From contig JADFPV010000028.1 in assembly GCA_022562155.1 (NCBI GenBank), positions 1 to 34,368 on the forward strand: a DNA stretch of 34,368 bases, in the 5' to 3' direction. Below are positions 9,403 to 17,698 of the stretch, in pieces (position 1 is the first letter of the stretch; each line of letters begins with the position of its first letter). The notes under the pieces are model-generated. The model was not told the origin of the DNA. It did no database searches and was given only the letters and a program-made list of their open reading frames with translations. Source of the stretch: Chloroflexota bacterium. GTDB taxonomy: Bacteria; Chloroflexota; Dehalococcoidia; DSTF01; RBG-16-68-14. A program made the position numbers and the translations under genes.

Positions 9403-9613
9403 AGCCCTGTCTCGAAAGAGCTGGTGGCCAGTGGCGGGCCCGGCGGTGGTGTGAATGATGAGGCGGTGGGCTCACCACTAGCCGCACATTGGGGAGGTGC
9501 GGCGTTCAACAGCATAGATCCCTTTTGACCCTAGGTATCTGTACGCACATGGCGCAGACAGCGGCGTTCGTCGTCGCCCGCGCCGCCACGCCCGAAACAA
9601 GAGGAGGCCGACC

Positions 9614-12268
9614 ATGACGACCGAACGCACCATCATCGCGATCCTGGTGGCATTCATCCTGGGGGTGCTGTTCACGGCGACGCCGGTGGGAGGGAGCGTG
9701 CTGGATCCAATCCAGAGCGTCCTGCGGCCCTCCGCCTCGCCCGGCCCAGCGCCCGTGAACCTGATGAACTTTCAGGGGGAGCTGACCGACCCCAGCACCG
9801 GCGACCCCGTGGCTGACGGCACCTACTCGATCAGGTTCAGCGTCTGGGACGCCGACGCGGCGGGCAGCGAGGAGTGGAACGAGACACAGCCTGCCGTGAG
9901 CGTGAGCGGCGGACTCTTCAGCGTGCTCCTCGGCTCGGTCACGCCGCTCACCGCGGACGTCTTCGGCGAGTCGCCCCGCTACCTGGAGATCGAGATCGAC
10001 CCGGCGGGCGCGGCCGAGGTGCTGTCACCGCGCCAGCAGTTCGCCACCGTGCCCTACGCCTTCCACGCCGTCAACGCCTGGGCGCTGGACGGCAACAGCG
10101 GCACCGGCGCCGGTACGAACTTCCTGGGCACGACCGACAATGCGGATCTTGCCATCAGGACGAACGGGATCGAGAGAATGCACTTCGACACCAATGGCAA
10201 TGTTGGCATCGGGACATCGAGCCCGGGTTCTGCCTTAGAAATACGAGACGACACTGCGCCCCAGTTGAGCGTAGGTCATGAAACATTTCCTCAGTATGCT
10301 GTCGAGATACACCACAGTGGAATAATCAACGCCCAAAACGGTGCAAACGGAAACCTAACACTCAAAAACGACGGAGTGACGGCAATAACAATAAGCAATG
10401 CTGCGAACGTGGGCATCGGCACGACGAGCCCCACCAGACCACTAACTGTGGTGAGACCAGACGGCGCTGACAGTGGGGACTTTATGGCGAGTTTTACGAA
10501 CAACGATACCACGTCGGACCAAGGGCATGGGCTCCTAATCCAGGCTGGAAACGATTCCGCAGACATCCCGCTTATGGTCAAGGATTTGGCGGGATTAACA
10601 CTTCTCCGCGTAATCGGAAACGGCAACGTCGGCATCGGGACGACGAGCCCGACCGAGAAGCTGCACGTGGTGGGGAACGTGATAGTGAGTGGTCTCATTA
10701 CCGGTGACCTGGTGTGCACAGAGTGCGTAGGGACCACGGAGCTGAAAAACGGAAACGTGGAGACCGTTGACTTGGCGAACAACTCGATCACCACGCTCAA
10801 GATCGTAGACGGAGCGGTGGATACCCCCGACCTGGCAACCAACGCCGTCACCGCCGCCAAGGTGGCGTTCAACTACGCAGGCAGCACCAGCGAAGGCGGC
10901 GCGGCCACCGATCTGTCGTGTGCGAACTGTGTGTCGGCGGGGGAGGTGGCGTTCAACTACGCCGGCAGCGCCAGCGAAAACGGGCCTGCAAGCGATCTGG
11001 TGTGTGTGGCCTGCGTAGACAGCTCAGAGATTGTGGGCGCCCTTGCAGGGTGGCTGCTAGGCGGGAACGCCGGCACCACGCCCGGCACCGACTTCGTGGG
11101 CACCACGGACAATGTGGCGCTGGAGCTGCGCGTAAACGGTGCCCGCGCCATGCGCCTGGAACCCAACGGCACCAGCCCAAACCTGATCGGTGGTTTCGGC
11201 GGAAACAGCGTCACGGCGGGCAAGGTGGGCGCCACCATCGGCGGCGGCGGAGCGAGTGGTTTCGAGAACCAGGTCACGGGCAACTTCAGCACTGTCGGCG
11301 GAGGGCGCAATAACACTGCCAGCGCCCAAAGCTCCGCGACGGTCGGCGGTGGCAGCAGCAACACCGCCAGTGGCAACGGCGCCACCGTGGGCGGTGGCAG
11401 CAGCAACACCGTCGGCGGCCAGACCGCCACTATCGGCGGAGGTTTTTCGAACGAAGCCAGCTCCATCTTCGCGACTGTCGGTGGCGGGGGGGCCAACACA
11501 GCCAGCGCCTTCGGTGCCACGATTGCCGGTGGTATCGAAAGCACGAGTAGCGGTGCATTTGCCGCTGTTCCGGGTGGTTCGCTCAACGCAGCCGCCGGGG
11601 ACTACAGCCTCGCGGCCGGCCGCCGCGCCAAGGTTGCAGCGGCCCACGACGGTACCTTTCTCTTTGCTGACTCGAGCGGCTTCGACTTCAACTCGGCGGC
11701 GGCCAACGAGTTCGCCGTGCGCTCCATCGGCGGCGCCCGCGTCGTTACGGCTGTCGATGGCGGCACGGGCGCGCCCACGGCGGGCGTGAAGCTTGACCCC
11801 GGCGACACCGCCTGGGAGGTCCTGAGCGATCGGGAATCGAAGGAGAACTTCGTTGTCCTGAACGCTCGCGCCATTTTGGAGCGGCTAAGCGGCGTTCCCA
11901 TCACCGAGTGGAACTACAAGGCTCAGGACGCCTCCAACCGTCACATCGGCCCCACGGCGCAGGACTTCTACGCCGCCTTCGGCCTCTCCGACGACGAACG
12001 CTACATCAGCCCAATCGACACGGACGGCGTGGCCCTGGCCGCCATCCAGGGGCTGTACGAGCTGGCGCAGGAGCAGCAGGCCCAGATCGCGGTGCTGCAA
12101 GAGGGACTGGGAGAGGAACCGGAGGGCAGCACTGCTGCTCCTGTGGCTGCGAGCCCCACATCCTCCGGCCTGTCCACAATCTGGGTCGGCCTCGGCGCCG
12201 GGCTGTTCCTGGCCGCCCTCGTGCTTGGGCGGTTGGGAGCGGTTGCTCTGCGACGGAGCCGGGCATAG
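9614..12268 (+). CDS. Repeat-rich exported surface protein with Peptidase S74 chaperone domain and C-terminal membrane anchor
   Basis: The ATG follows GAGGAGG. An N-terminal hydrophobic segment (IIAILVAFILGVLF) is a signal peptide or anchor. It is followed by a domain beginning NFQGELTDPSTG that is common in such proteins. Three NVGIGT(S/T)SP repeats, three CxxC-containing repeats (CTEC, CANC, CVAC) and a Gly/Ala/Asn-rich stretch (VGGGSSNTASGNGATVGGGS) resembling YadA-type left-handed beta-roll repeats come next. The C-terminal S74 intramolecular chaperone domain has the Ser-Lys dyad S738/K743 (SDRESKENF), so self-cleavage before S738 is expected. After a coiled-coil-like segment and a Pro/Ser/Ala linker, a second hydrophobic helix (IWVGLGAGLFLAALVLG) ends in RRSRA. 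I infer a trimeric fibre on the cell surface. Phage tail fibres share S74, but no phage genes are near. Confidence 0.85.
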   Translation: MTTERTIIAILVAFILGVLFTATPVGGSVLDPIQSVLRPSASPGPAPVNLMNFQGELTDPSTGDPVADGTYSIRFSVWDADAAGSEEWNETQPAVSVSGGLFSVLLGSVTPLTADVFGESPRYLEIEIDPAGAAEVLSPRQQFATVPYAFHAVNAWALDGNSGTGAGTNFLGTTDNADLAIRTNGIERMHFDTNGNVGIGTSSPGSALEIRDDTAPQLSVGHETFPQYAVEIHHSGIINAQNGANGNLTLKNDGVTAITISNAANVGIGTTSPTRPLTVVRPDGADSGDFMASFTNNDTTSDQGHGLLIQAGNDSADIPLMVKDLAGLTLLRVIGNGNVGIGTTSPTEKLHVVGNVIVSGLITGDLVCTECVGTTELKNGNVETVDLANNSITTLKIVDGAVDTPDLATNAVTAAKVAFNYAGSTSEGGAATDLSCANCVSAGEVAFNYAGSASENGPASDLVCVACVDSSEIVGALAGWLLGGNAGTTPGTDFVGTTDNVALELRVNGARAMRLEPNGTSPNLIGGFGGNSVTAGKVGATIGGGGASGFENQVTGNFSTVGGGRNNTASAQSSATVGGGSSNTASGNGATVGGGSSNTVGGQTATIGGGFSNEASSIFATVGGGGANTASAFGATIAGGIESTSSGAFAAVPGGSLNAAAGDYSLAAGRRAKVAAAHDGTFLFADSSGFDFNSAAANEFAVRSIGGARVVTAVDGGTGAPTAGVKLDPGDTAWEVLSDRESKENFVVLNARAILERLSGVPITEWNYKAQDASNRHIGPTAQDFYAAFGLSDDERYISPIDTDGVALAAIQGLYELAQEQQAQIAVLQEGLGEEPEGSTAAPVAASPTSSGLSTIWVGLGAGLFLAALVLGRLGAVALRRSRA

Positions 12269-12316
12269 GAGCGTCTGGATGACTGTGAACGCAAACAAGG
12301 CGGGAGGAGGGCAGCC

Positions 12317-12919
12317 ATGAGCAGACGAAGCATCCTGGCCCTCGTCGCGGGTACGGCAGCCCTCGTGCTGGCGCTGGGCGCGGGCGTGGTGCTCACCGCG
12401 CCCGACACCGCCATCCCCTGGTCCGTCTTCGGCGCCAGCGGCAACTCGTCCTCGTCGACGAACTACGAGTTGGGTTCGACATCTGGCCAGTCGTCCCCCA
12501 TCGGGGCGTCTGGCAGCACGAACTACAGCCTCAACGCGGGTTTCTGGACGGGCGCAGCTCCGGGCGGCAAGCTCCCTGACCCCGGCGACACGGACGGCGA
12601 CGGCTGCAGCGATCAGCGCGAGAACGGATCGGATGAGAAGTTGGGCGGGCTGCGCGATTACAAGAACCCGAACGACTTCTACGATGTGCTGGGCGGGGGC
12701 GGCGGGCCGCCGGACCAGATCATCGACCTGACGAACGACATCTTCGAGGTGATACAGCACTACGCGCCTACTGGGACGGAGCCGCCGTACGATGTCAACT
12801 TCGACCGCGGGCCGTCGGCTGGGCCGAACCCCTGGAACATGACGGCGCCGGACGGGGTGATCGACCTGACGAACGACATCCTGGGTGTGATTCTTCAGTA
12901 CTTGCACGACTGCCGGTAG
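12317..12919 (+). CDS. Exported protein with NYxL..GFW motif and dockerin-like repeats
   Basis: The ATG follows GGGAGGAGGG and a signal-anchor helix (ILALVAGTAALVLALGAGVVL). Next comes SSSTNYELGSTSGQSSPIG...TNYSLNAGFW, a motif I recognise from exported Chloroflexota and Planctomycetota proteins of unknown function. An acidic DTDGDGCSDQREN calcium-binding, thrombospondin-3-like loop follows. Two copies of a dockerin-like unit end the protein: IIDLTNDIFEVIQHY and VIDLTNDILGVILQY. The two units suggest calcium-dependent docking to another surface protein. The gene begins 48 bases after the S74 gene on the same strand and is followed by a strong hairpin, so the two are probably co-transcribed and may act on the same structure. 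Confidence 0.8.
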   Translation: MSRRSILALVAGTAALVLALGAGVVLTAPDTAIPWSVFGASGNSSSSTNYELGSTSGQSSPIGASGSTNYSLNAGFWTGAAPGGKLPDPGDTDGDGCSDQRENGSDEKLGGLRDYKNPNDFYDVLGGGGGPPDQIIDLTNDIFEVIQHYAPTGTEPPYDVNFDRGPSAGPNPWNMTAPDGVIDLTNDILGVILQYLHDCR

Positions 12920-12942
12920 AGGGCTGCGCTTGCTAGCTACCA

Positions 12943-12970
12943 AGGAGGCCCCTCTCACGAGGGGCCTCCT
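12943..12970. terminator. Perfect 12-bp hairpin between convergent genes
   Basis: AGGAGGCCCCTC, a four-base loop TCAC, then GAGGGGCCTCCT. No T-tract follows on the plus strand. It sits between the convergent stops at 12919 and 12991, so it may end transcription from both sides. Confidence 0.75.
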
Positions 12971-12990
12971 GCTGCCTCCGTAGAACCCTA

Positions 12991-13980
12991 CTAACGCACC
13001 CTAAGGGCCGGCAGCACATCGCTGCCATAGAACTCGATCAGCCGTCTCTGGTCAGGCTGCACCGAGTGGATCGCGACGTGCGTCGCGCCCGCTTTGAACA
13101 GTCGGTTAACCTGCTCGACATGTTCTGCCGGATCGACGCTGATGAGCCACGGCGCGACTACATCATCGAGCGTCACGTTCTGCTCGGCGGTGCGCTGGAT
13201 GGCGCGCGGGTCGTCCATATCCACCACGAGGGGAAATGCGGGCGCGAACCGCCAGAGCGGAGCGGCTGCGTAGGCCTCTTCTTCGCTCCCGACGAACACA
13301 TACTGCTCTACAAGGATTTCCATTGCTGACGCGCCGGCGTCTCTAGCGGCGACCCCCTCTCGAAACGCCCGCACCACGTCGGGCGCTTCGAGCAGCGTCT
13401 CCGAGTTCGTGATCCATCCGTTTCCGGCCTCGCCGGCCAGCGCGGCCGATCGCGGGCCGGATGCCGCGATGTAGATCGGGATCGGAGTCGATGGCTTGTC
13501 GTAGATCTTGGCGTTGGTGATGGAGAACCCGCTGCCCTCATGTGTGACGCGTTCCTCTTCCCACAGCTTTCGGATCAGCTCGACCGCCTCGCGGAGCAGC
13601 GCGAGCCGTTCGGAGTACGGGCCCCAGCCGCCGCCGGCCGGCAGCTCGTTCACGGCCTCTCCCGTACCCACGCCCAGAAACACGCGGCCTGGGTAGAGCA
13701 CGCCTAACGTCGCAAACGCCTGGGCGACGAGCGCCGGGCGATTTCGATAGATCGGGCACGTCACCGCCGTCCCCAACAGCACTCGGGACGTCCGTTGGCC
13801 CGCGGCGGCCAGGGTCAGCCAGGCGTTGCCCGCGTGGCCCTGGTTCTCCTGCCAGGGATGGAAGTGATCGCTGGCCCAAACGCTGTCGAATCCCGCCTCC
13901 TCGGCGGCAACGGCCCCTCCGACGAGGTCCGCCGGCGAGAACTGCTCGTGCGATAGAAAGTAACCGATCTTCCGATTCAT
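12991..13980 (-). CDS. LLM-class F420-dependent oxidoreductase (FGD-like family)
   Basis: This is a bacterial luciferase-like TIM barrel: IGYFLSHEQFSPADLV start, AEEAGFDSVWASDHFHPW, LGTAVTCPIYRNRPALVAQ, and FLGVGTGEAVNE. The last two are hallmarks of the F420-dependent glucose-6-phosphate dehydrogenase-like branch. IYIAASGPRSAALAGEAGNGWI follows. At 329 residues it is full length. It is expected to transfer hydride to or from cofactor F420; the substrate cannot be read from sequence. The ATG at 13980 follows a weak AGGACAG. The gene is divergent from the Gfo/Idh/MocA gene and converges on the dockerin-like gene. With the PPOX flavoprotein at 20849 it suggests the organism makes or uses F420. 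Confidence 0.88.
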   Translation of the reverse strand: MNRKIGYFLSHEQFSPADLVGGAVAAEEAGFDSVWASDHFHPWQENQGHAGNAWLTLAAAGQRTSRVLLGTAVTCPIYRNRPALVAQAFATLGVLYPGRVFLGVGTGEAVNELPAGGGWGPYSERLALLREAVELIRKLWEEERVTHEGSGFSITNAKIYDKPSTPIPIYIAASGPRSAALAGEAGNGWITNSETLLEAPDVVRAFREGVAARDAGASAMEILVEQYVFVGSEEEAYAAAPLWRFAPAFPLVVDMDDPRAIQRTAEQNVTLDDVVAPWLISVDPAEHVEQVNRLFKAGATHVAIHSVQPDQRRLIEFYGSDVLPALRVR

Positions 13981-14087
13981 CTGTCCTATCCGCGTCGCGT
14001 GGCTCCCTAGAACCCAGGGCGCTCCTAATCTACCATGGTGAGCGAAGGCGAGCCGAGACCATGCGAGCGGAGAGGAGCCGAGGCCAC

Positions 14088-15098
14088 ATGACAGACGAGG
14101 TTCGCGTCGGCGTGATTGGCGCCGGTTCGCTCGGGATGCGCCACTGCCGCACGCTCGCGCAGCTCACACCGGCAGCGCATCTCGTCGCCGTTGCCGACGT
14201 GAACGAGCGTGCCGCCCGGGACGCCGCCTCCCTCAGTCCGGGCGCGAAGGCGACGAGCGACTACCGGTCGCTGCTGGATGATCCCTCCATCCAGGCGATC
14301 GTCATCGTTACGCCGAACGACACGCATGCGCGGATCGTGGCCGAGGCGGCTGAGGCGAAAAAGGACATCTTCTGCGAGAAGCCCCTAGGCCTGGAACTAA
14401 GCACTGTTGACGCGGCGCTGGCTGCGGTCGCCAGGCACGGCGTCAAACTCCAGCTCGGCTTCCAGCGGCGCTTCGACCGAGCCTACCGCGAGGTCCAGCG
14501 CGCCATCGCCGCCGGAGAAGTCGGCGAAATAGAGCTGGTCGTCGGCACGGCCCGTGACCCGGCGCCACCGCCCGCCTCGTATCTGGAGCGCAGCGGAAGC
14601 ATCTTCGCTGACCTGGCAATCCACGACTTCGACAGCGTGCGCTTTCTCACCGGCTTGGAGGTCGACGAGGTATTTGCCTGGGGCGCCGGTGCCCTCTCCG
14701 ATGGGAGCGAGGAGGTGGCGCTCGATACCGCCGTCACATCGTTGCGCCTGGAAAACGGCGCGCTGGCCACTGTTACTAGCAGTAGAAGGTCAGACTACGG
14801 ATACGATGTGAGGGTCGAACTGTCTGGCTCGAAGGGCATGCTCGCGTTAGGTGACGCACGACGCTCTCCAATTAAGTCCTATACCGGCGCGGGCGTGTCC
14901 CACGACTTCGTCGGTTCTTATTGGGAGTTATTCGAAGAGGCCTACGTCGCTGAGCTCCAGCACTTCGTCGAATGTGTAGCAAACGATGAAGAGCCGCAGG
15001 TTACCGGCGCTGACGGACGCCGGGCTCTTGAGATAGCTCTCGCAGCCGAGCGATCGGTCAACGAGGGACGCTCCGTGTCGCTCGTTAGAGACTCATAG
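14088..15098 (+). CDS. Gfo/Idh/MocA family NAD(P)-dependent oxidoreductase
   Basis: The N-terminal Rossmann fold shows VGVIGAGSLGMRHCRTL. The active-site motif EKPLG is present, followed by LQLGFQRRFDRAYREV and DLAIHDFDSVRFLTG, which carry the family's conserved Asp/His residues. The ATG at 14088 follows GAGG and is preferred to the 14061 ATG because the Rossmann strand normally starts within ten residues. The family oxidises or reduces sugars, inositols and their derivatives using NAD(P). The overall resemblance is to inositol 2-dehydrogenases, but the substrate is not determined. It is divergent from the LLM gene, with no sugar transport genes nearby. Confidence 0.88.
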   Translation: MTDEVRVGVIGAGSLGMRHCRTLAQLTPAAHLVAVADVNERAARDAASLSPGAKATSDYRSLLDDPSIQAIVIVTPNDTHARIVAEAAEAKKDIFCEKPLGLELSTVDAALAAVARHGVKLQLGFQRRFDRAYREVQRAIAAGEVGEIELVVGTARDPAPPPASYLERSGSIFADLAIHDFDSVRFLTGLEVDEVFAWGAGALSDGSEEVALDTAVTSLRLENGALATVTSSRRSDYGYDVRVELSGSKGMLALGDARRSPIKSYTGAGVSHDFVGSYWELFEEAYVAELQHFVECVANDEEPQVTGADGRRALEIALAAERSVNEGRSVSLVRDS

Positions 15099-15122
15099 GC
15101 CTGGGCAGGCCAAAGGATGCCG

Positions 15123-15162
15123 CAGAAGCGAAGCTTCTGAAAAGCTGAACCGTAGGTTCAGC
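15123..15162. repeat. Tandem hairpins with GNA triloops; likely bidirectional terminator
   Basis: CAGAAGC-GAA-GCTTCTG is followed after AAAA by GCTGAACC-GTA-GGTTCAGC. Both stems are perfect with C-GNA-G loops. The element lies between convergent genes, and the PEPCK stop codon (15158-15160) falls inside the second stem. Confidence 0.8.
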
Positions 15163-17134
15163 CCGATACACCTTCTATGAAACGAGTGTGCGCGTCTTCC
15201 AATGCCTTCGGCATACTCGGGAACTGGGCCAGGTACTCGTTGCGGCGGGGGATTTCACTTTGCCATAGCTCCGCGTCGTAGGTGAGCAGCTTCGCGAGCG
15301 TCTCGTCCTTAATGGACAGCCCGTCACGATTCAGCGCCTTCGGCGTCGGGATGACACCTGCCGGCGTGACGGTCACCAGTCCGTCAGCCTCAGCCTTAGC
15401 AAGCTCGCCGGCTTCACGCTTCGTCGGCTGTTCGATCGCCCAGGCGAGGGCCCGCAGGTTCTCGGTGTAGCCGGGCCACATGAAGCGCCCATCATCGTCC
15501 TTCGCGAACCAGTTGACGTGGAAGAAGCCCGGCGCATTGTCGCCGGCTCGTTCCATCAGTGACAGCCAGTCTTGGAAGAACAGCTGCTCAGGGTACGAGT
15601 AGAACCCCATCATGGCCATCGGGTCGGCGCGAAAGACGACCGGCGCATCGATAGCCGCCGTTGTCTCGACGCCCATGACCGAGCCGTCGTAGACGCCCGT
15701 TTGCACGTCGGGCAGCTGGCGGATCAGTGGCTCGCGCGGGCTGCTCACCCGCCCACCGAAGATCACACCGCTGATCGGCACACCCTTGGCCACGTCCCAC
15801 TCCGGGGAGATGTTTGGGATACTCGTCAACGGCACCGTGAAGCGGCTGTTCTTCTGAGCCCACGGATGCGCCTTGCTCTTCTGCTCATCAGCAAGGCGAT
15901 CGCTGATGCGCTTGCCTTGCCAGTCGATCCAGCCGGTGACGTCCTCTGGGTAGTCGGGCGTCATCCCCTCCCACCAGATTTCGTTGGTCTCCTCATGCAG
16001 AGCGACGTTCGTGAAAATCGTGCCGCTACCCGCCTGGATGGCCGTCATCGCAGCAGGGTTCGTTGCACTGTTAGTCCCAGGAACGACGCCGAAGACACCG
16101 AATTCGGGGTTCATCCCGTAGACGCGGCCGTCGTCGCCGACGTACAGCCAGACGATGTCATCGCCCAGGAAGTGAACCTTGTACTTGTCTCGCAGCGCCT
16201 CCGGCGCTTCGGTCATCACCAGGTTCGTCTTGCCCGATGCGCTGGGAAATCCGACGATCAGATACTTGATTTCTCCGGTTTCTAAGTTTTCGATCCCCAT
16301 CAGCCCCATCTGGTCAACCAGCCAGCCATTCTCGTGCGCATCGAAGGAAGCCAGGCGCAGACCGTGCGCAATCTTCGCCAGCAGCGCGTTGCCTCCGTAG
16401 GCCGACCCGAAATGGAGGATCTCCCGATCGCGCGCAAGCGTCGCGAAGTAGCGATCATCGTCGGCGCTCGTCGGCGTCGGCTTCGGTGAACGCTGCAGGT
16501 TGTCCAGGTCTCCAGCCACGTGGGTACCGCGGACGAAGTCAGCGCTATCGCCAAGCGCGTCCCACGCGACCTTACCGACGCGGGCCATGCGGATCATGCT
16601 CAGTGCCACGTAGCGGCTGTCCGTCAATTCAATTCCAATGCCCCACTTCGCGAGGGGCGAGTCTACCGAGTTCGCCATCACATACGGGATGACGTACATC
16701 GTCTTACCGGCGGATGCTCCCTTCATCTGCGCGGCGACTTCGGCGCGCAGCTCAGAGGCGGGTCGCCAGTTGTTGAACCGGCCCGTGTCGGCCTCGTCGT
16801 CCGTTCCGACGTATGTCCGCTCCTCGGTCCGGGCCGTGTCCTTCGGATGCGACCGCGCGTAGTACGTGCCGTTCCCGAGATCGATCAGCTCGCCCGCCGC
16901 GACCGCCTCCTTGAGGAGCCGGTCATCATCGGCGGCATCGACTAGCTCGACGGCATCTACCCCGGTCCAGGCGGCGCGTTCTGCAACCCACGCTTTCACG
17001 GTCGCGTTGGGAATGGGCAAGCCATCGACGAGGTTGCTCGCATGAGCGACCGCGTCGGCCCCGCCCCGCATCTCGGGAAGAGCGCCCTCTACTTCTGAGT
17101 CAGTCGTTCGGTCTTGCTCTTCGTTTTGAAACAT
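15158..17134 (-). CDS. pckG: Phosphoenolpyruvate carboxykinase (GTP)
   Basis: It catalyses oxaloacetate + GTP = PEP + CO2 + GDP, the entry to gluconeogenesis. Full-length GTP-type features are visible: MYVIPYVMANSVDSPLAKWGIGIELTDS, HFGSAYGGNALLAKI, FPSASGKTNLVM (P-loop, Lys near residue 302), FLGDDIVWL metal-site region, and FFHVNWFAKDDDGRFMWPGYTENLR. The mobile active-site cysteine of the family P-loop (PSACGKTN) is a serine here. The ORF track starts at a GTG at 17143. The ATG at 17134 follows GGGGGGTGA at good spacing, so I use it. It is transcribed alone and ends inside a tandem hairpin. An N-terminal acidic extension (EEQDRTTDSEVEG) precedes the conserved fold. Confidence 0.95.
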   Translation of the reverse strand: MFQNEEQDRTTDSEVEGALPEMRGGADAVAHASNLVDGLPIPNATVKAWVAERAAWTGVDAVELVDAADDDRLLKEAVAAGELIDLGNGTYYARSHPKDTARTEERTYVGTDDEADTGRFNNWRPASELRAEVAAQMKGASAGKTMYVIPYVMANSVDSPLAKWGIGIELTDSRYVALSMIRMARVGKVAWDALGDSADFVRGTHVAGDLDNLQRSPKPTPTSADDDRYFATLARDREILHFGSAYGGNALLAKIAHGLRLASFDAHENGWLVDQMGLMGIENLETGEIKYLIVGFPSASGKTNLVMTEAPEALRDKYKVHFLGDDIVWLYVGDDGRVYGMNPEFGVFGVVPGTNSATNPAAMTAIQAGSGTIFTNVALHEETNEIWWEGMTPDYPEDVTGWIDWQGKRISDRLADEQKSKAHPWAQKNSRFTVPLTSIPNISPEWDVAKGVPISGVIFGGRVSSPREPLIRQLPDVQTGVYDGSVMGVETTAAIDAPVVFRADPMAMMGFYSYPEQLFFQDWLSLMERAGDNAPGFFHVNWFAKDDDGRFMWPGYTENLRALAWAIEQPTKREAGELAKAEADGLVTVTPAGVIPTPKALNRDGLSIKDETLAKLLTYDAELWQSEIPRRNEYLAQFPSMPKALEDAHTRFIEGVSG

Positions 17135-17308
17135 AACGTTCACCCCCCGCTAGCCACCTTCCAGCCCGAAAACTCTAACAAGCCACGGCTAACGGGCAAG
17201 GGCCAAGCAGATGGAGACTCGCCGCCGCCCACCGGTAGCCAACGTTACTGAGGTGCTGTAGGCTACGGGCGACGGAACAGCGCATCGAACCAACCAGAGG
17301 AGTTAGCC

Positions 17309-17650
17309 TTGGTTCAGGAGCTGCCCGAAGGCACCGTTACGGTTCTCTTCACCGACGTCGTCGGCTCGACGGAACTGACGAATCGGCTCGGTGACGAGCG
17401 CGCCCGCGAGGTGCTCGGCGCCTGCGACGACCTTGTGCGCGGCCAGATCGAACGACATCGCGGCCGCGAAGTGAAGGGCACGGGCGACGGCCTCATGGTG
17501 GCGTTCACCTCGGCGAGGGGGGCCATCGCCTGCGCCGTCGATATCCAGCGAGCGATGGCAGAGCGCGCCCGCAGCGAACCAGATCGGGCCGTGGGCGTGA
17601 AGATCGGCATGCCCAAGCACATCGAGATGGCTAAAACGATGCTGGACTAG
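17309..17650 (+). CDS. Truncated class III nucleotide cyclase domain protein
   Basis: The TTG start at 17309 follows AGAGGAGTT. The 113 residues hold the first half of a class III cyclase domain: GTVTVLFTDVVGSTELTNRLGD with the first metal Asp, and VKGTGDGLMVAF with the second. They stop after VGVKIGM with an unrelated tail (PKHIEMAKTMLD). The second half, normally GLxxGE, VNLAAR and GEILVS, is absent, so the transition-state Asn/Arg residues are missing and catalysis alone is unlikely. No homologous continuation is obvious in the remaining bases before 17699. It could be a remnant or a non-catalytic dimer partner. It resembles the cyclase domain at the left edge of the window. Confidence 0.65.
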   Translation: MVQELPEGTVTVLFTDVVGSTELTNRLGDERAREVLGACDDLVRGQIERHRGREVKGTGDGLMVAFTSARGAIACAVDIQRAMAERARSEPDRAVGVKIGMPKHIEMAKTMLD

Positions 17651-17661
17651 CAGGAGCGCGT

Positions 17662-17685
17662 AGGGGCGTTGCTCGCCGCGCCCCT
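17662..17685. repeat. GTAGGGGCG-type dispersed hairpin
   Basis: AGGGGCG and CGCCCCT pair across a ten-base loop, just after the truncated cyclase and converging with the exporter gene. A related hairpin lies at 19957. Such GTAGGGGCG...CGCCCC repeats are common between genes in Chloroflexota; here it could also end transcription. Confidence 0.55.
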
Positions 17686-17698
17686 TGTGTCTCCCTCC

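Larger units (their letters stand above)
9096..9613. other. 518-base intergenic region: repeat remnant, promoter and long leader
   Basis: No convincing gene is present. The left half holds an orphan copy, in reverse orientation, of the leader repeat seen at 27100 and 32802, plus a separate 16-base block shared with 32909. The right half holds a strong sigma70-type promoter and a leader of about 200 bases for the surface-protein gene at 9614. ORFs in the track here (9166..9381, 9478..9675) have poor starts and no recognisable content. Confidence 0.7.

Noticed and set aside
10957-11586. 209-residue Pro-rich minus-strand ORF
   Set aside because: Complement of the Gly-rich beta-roll repeats; Pro-rich composition follows from antisense reading of GGC codons.
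9614-12268. Phage tail fibre marking a prophage
   Set aside because: S74 and NVGIGT repeats occur in tail fibres, but signal and anchor helices are present and no capsid, portal or integrase gene is nearby.
11885-12958. 357-residue minus-strand ORF under the surface-protein genes
   Set aside because: Arg/Ala-rich shadow spanning two well-supported plus-strand genes and their gap.
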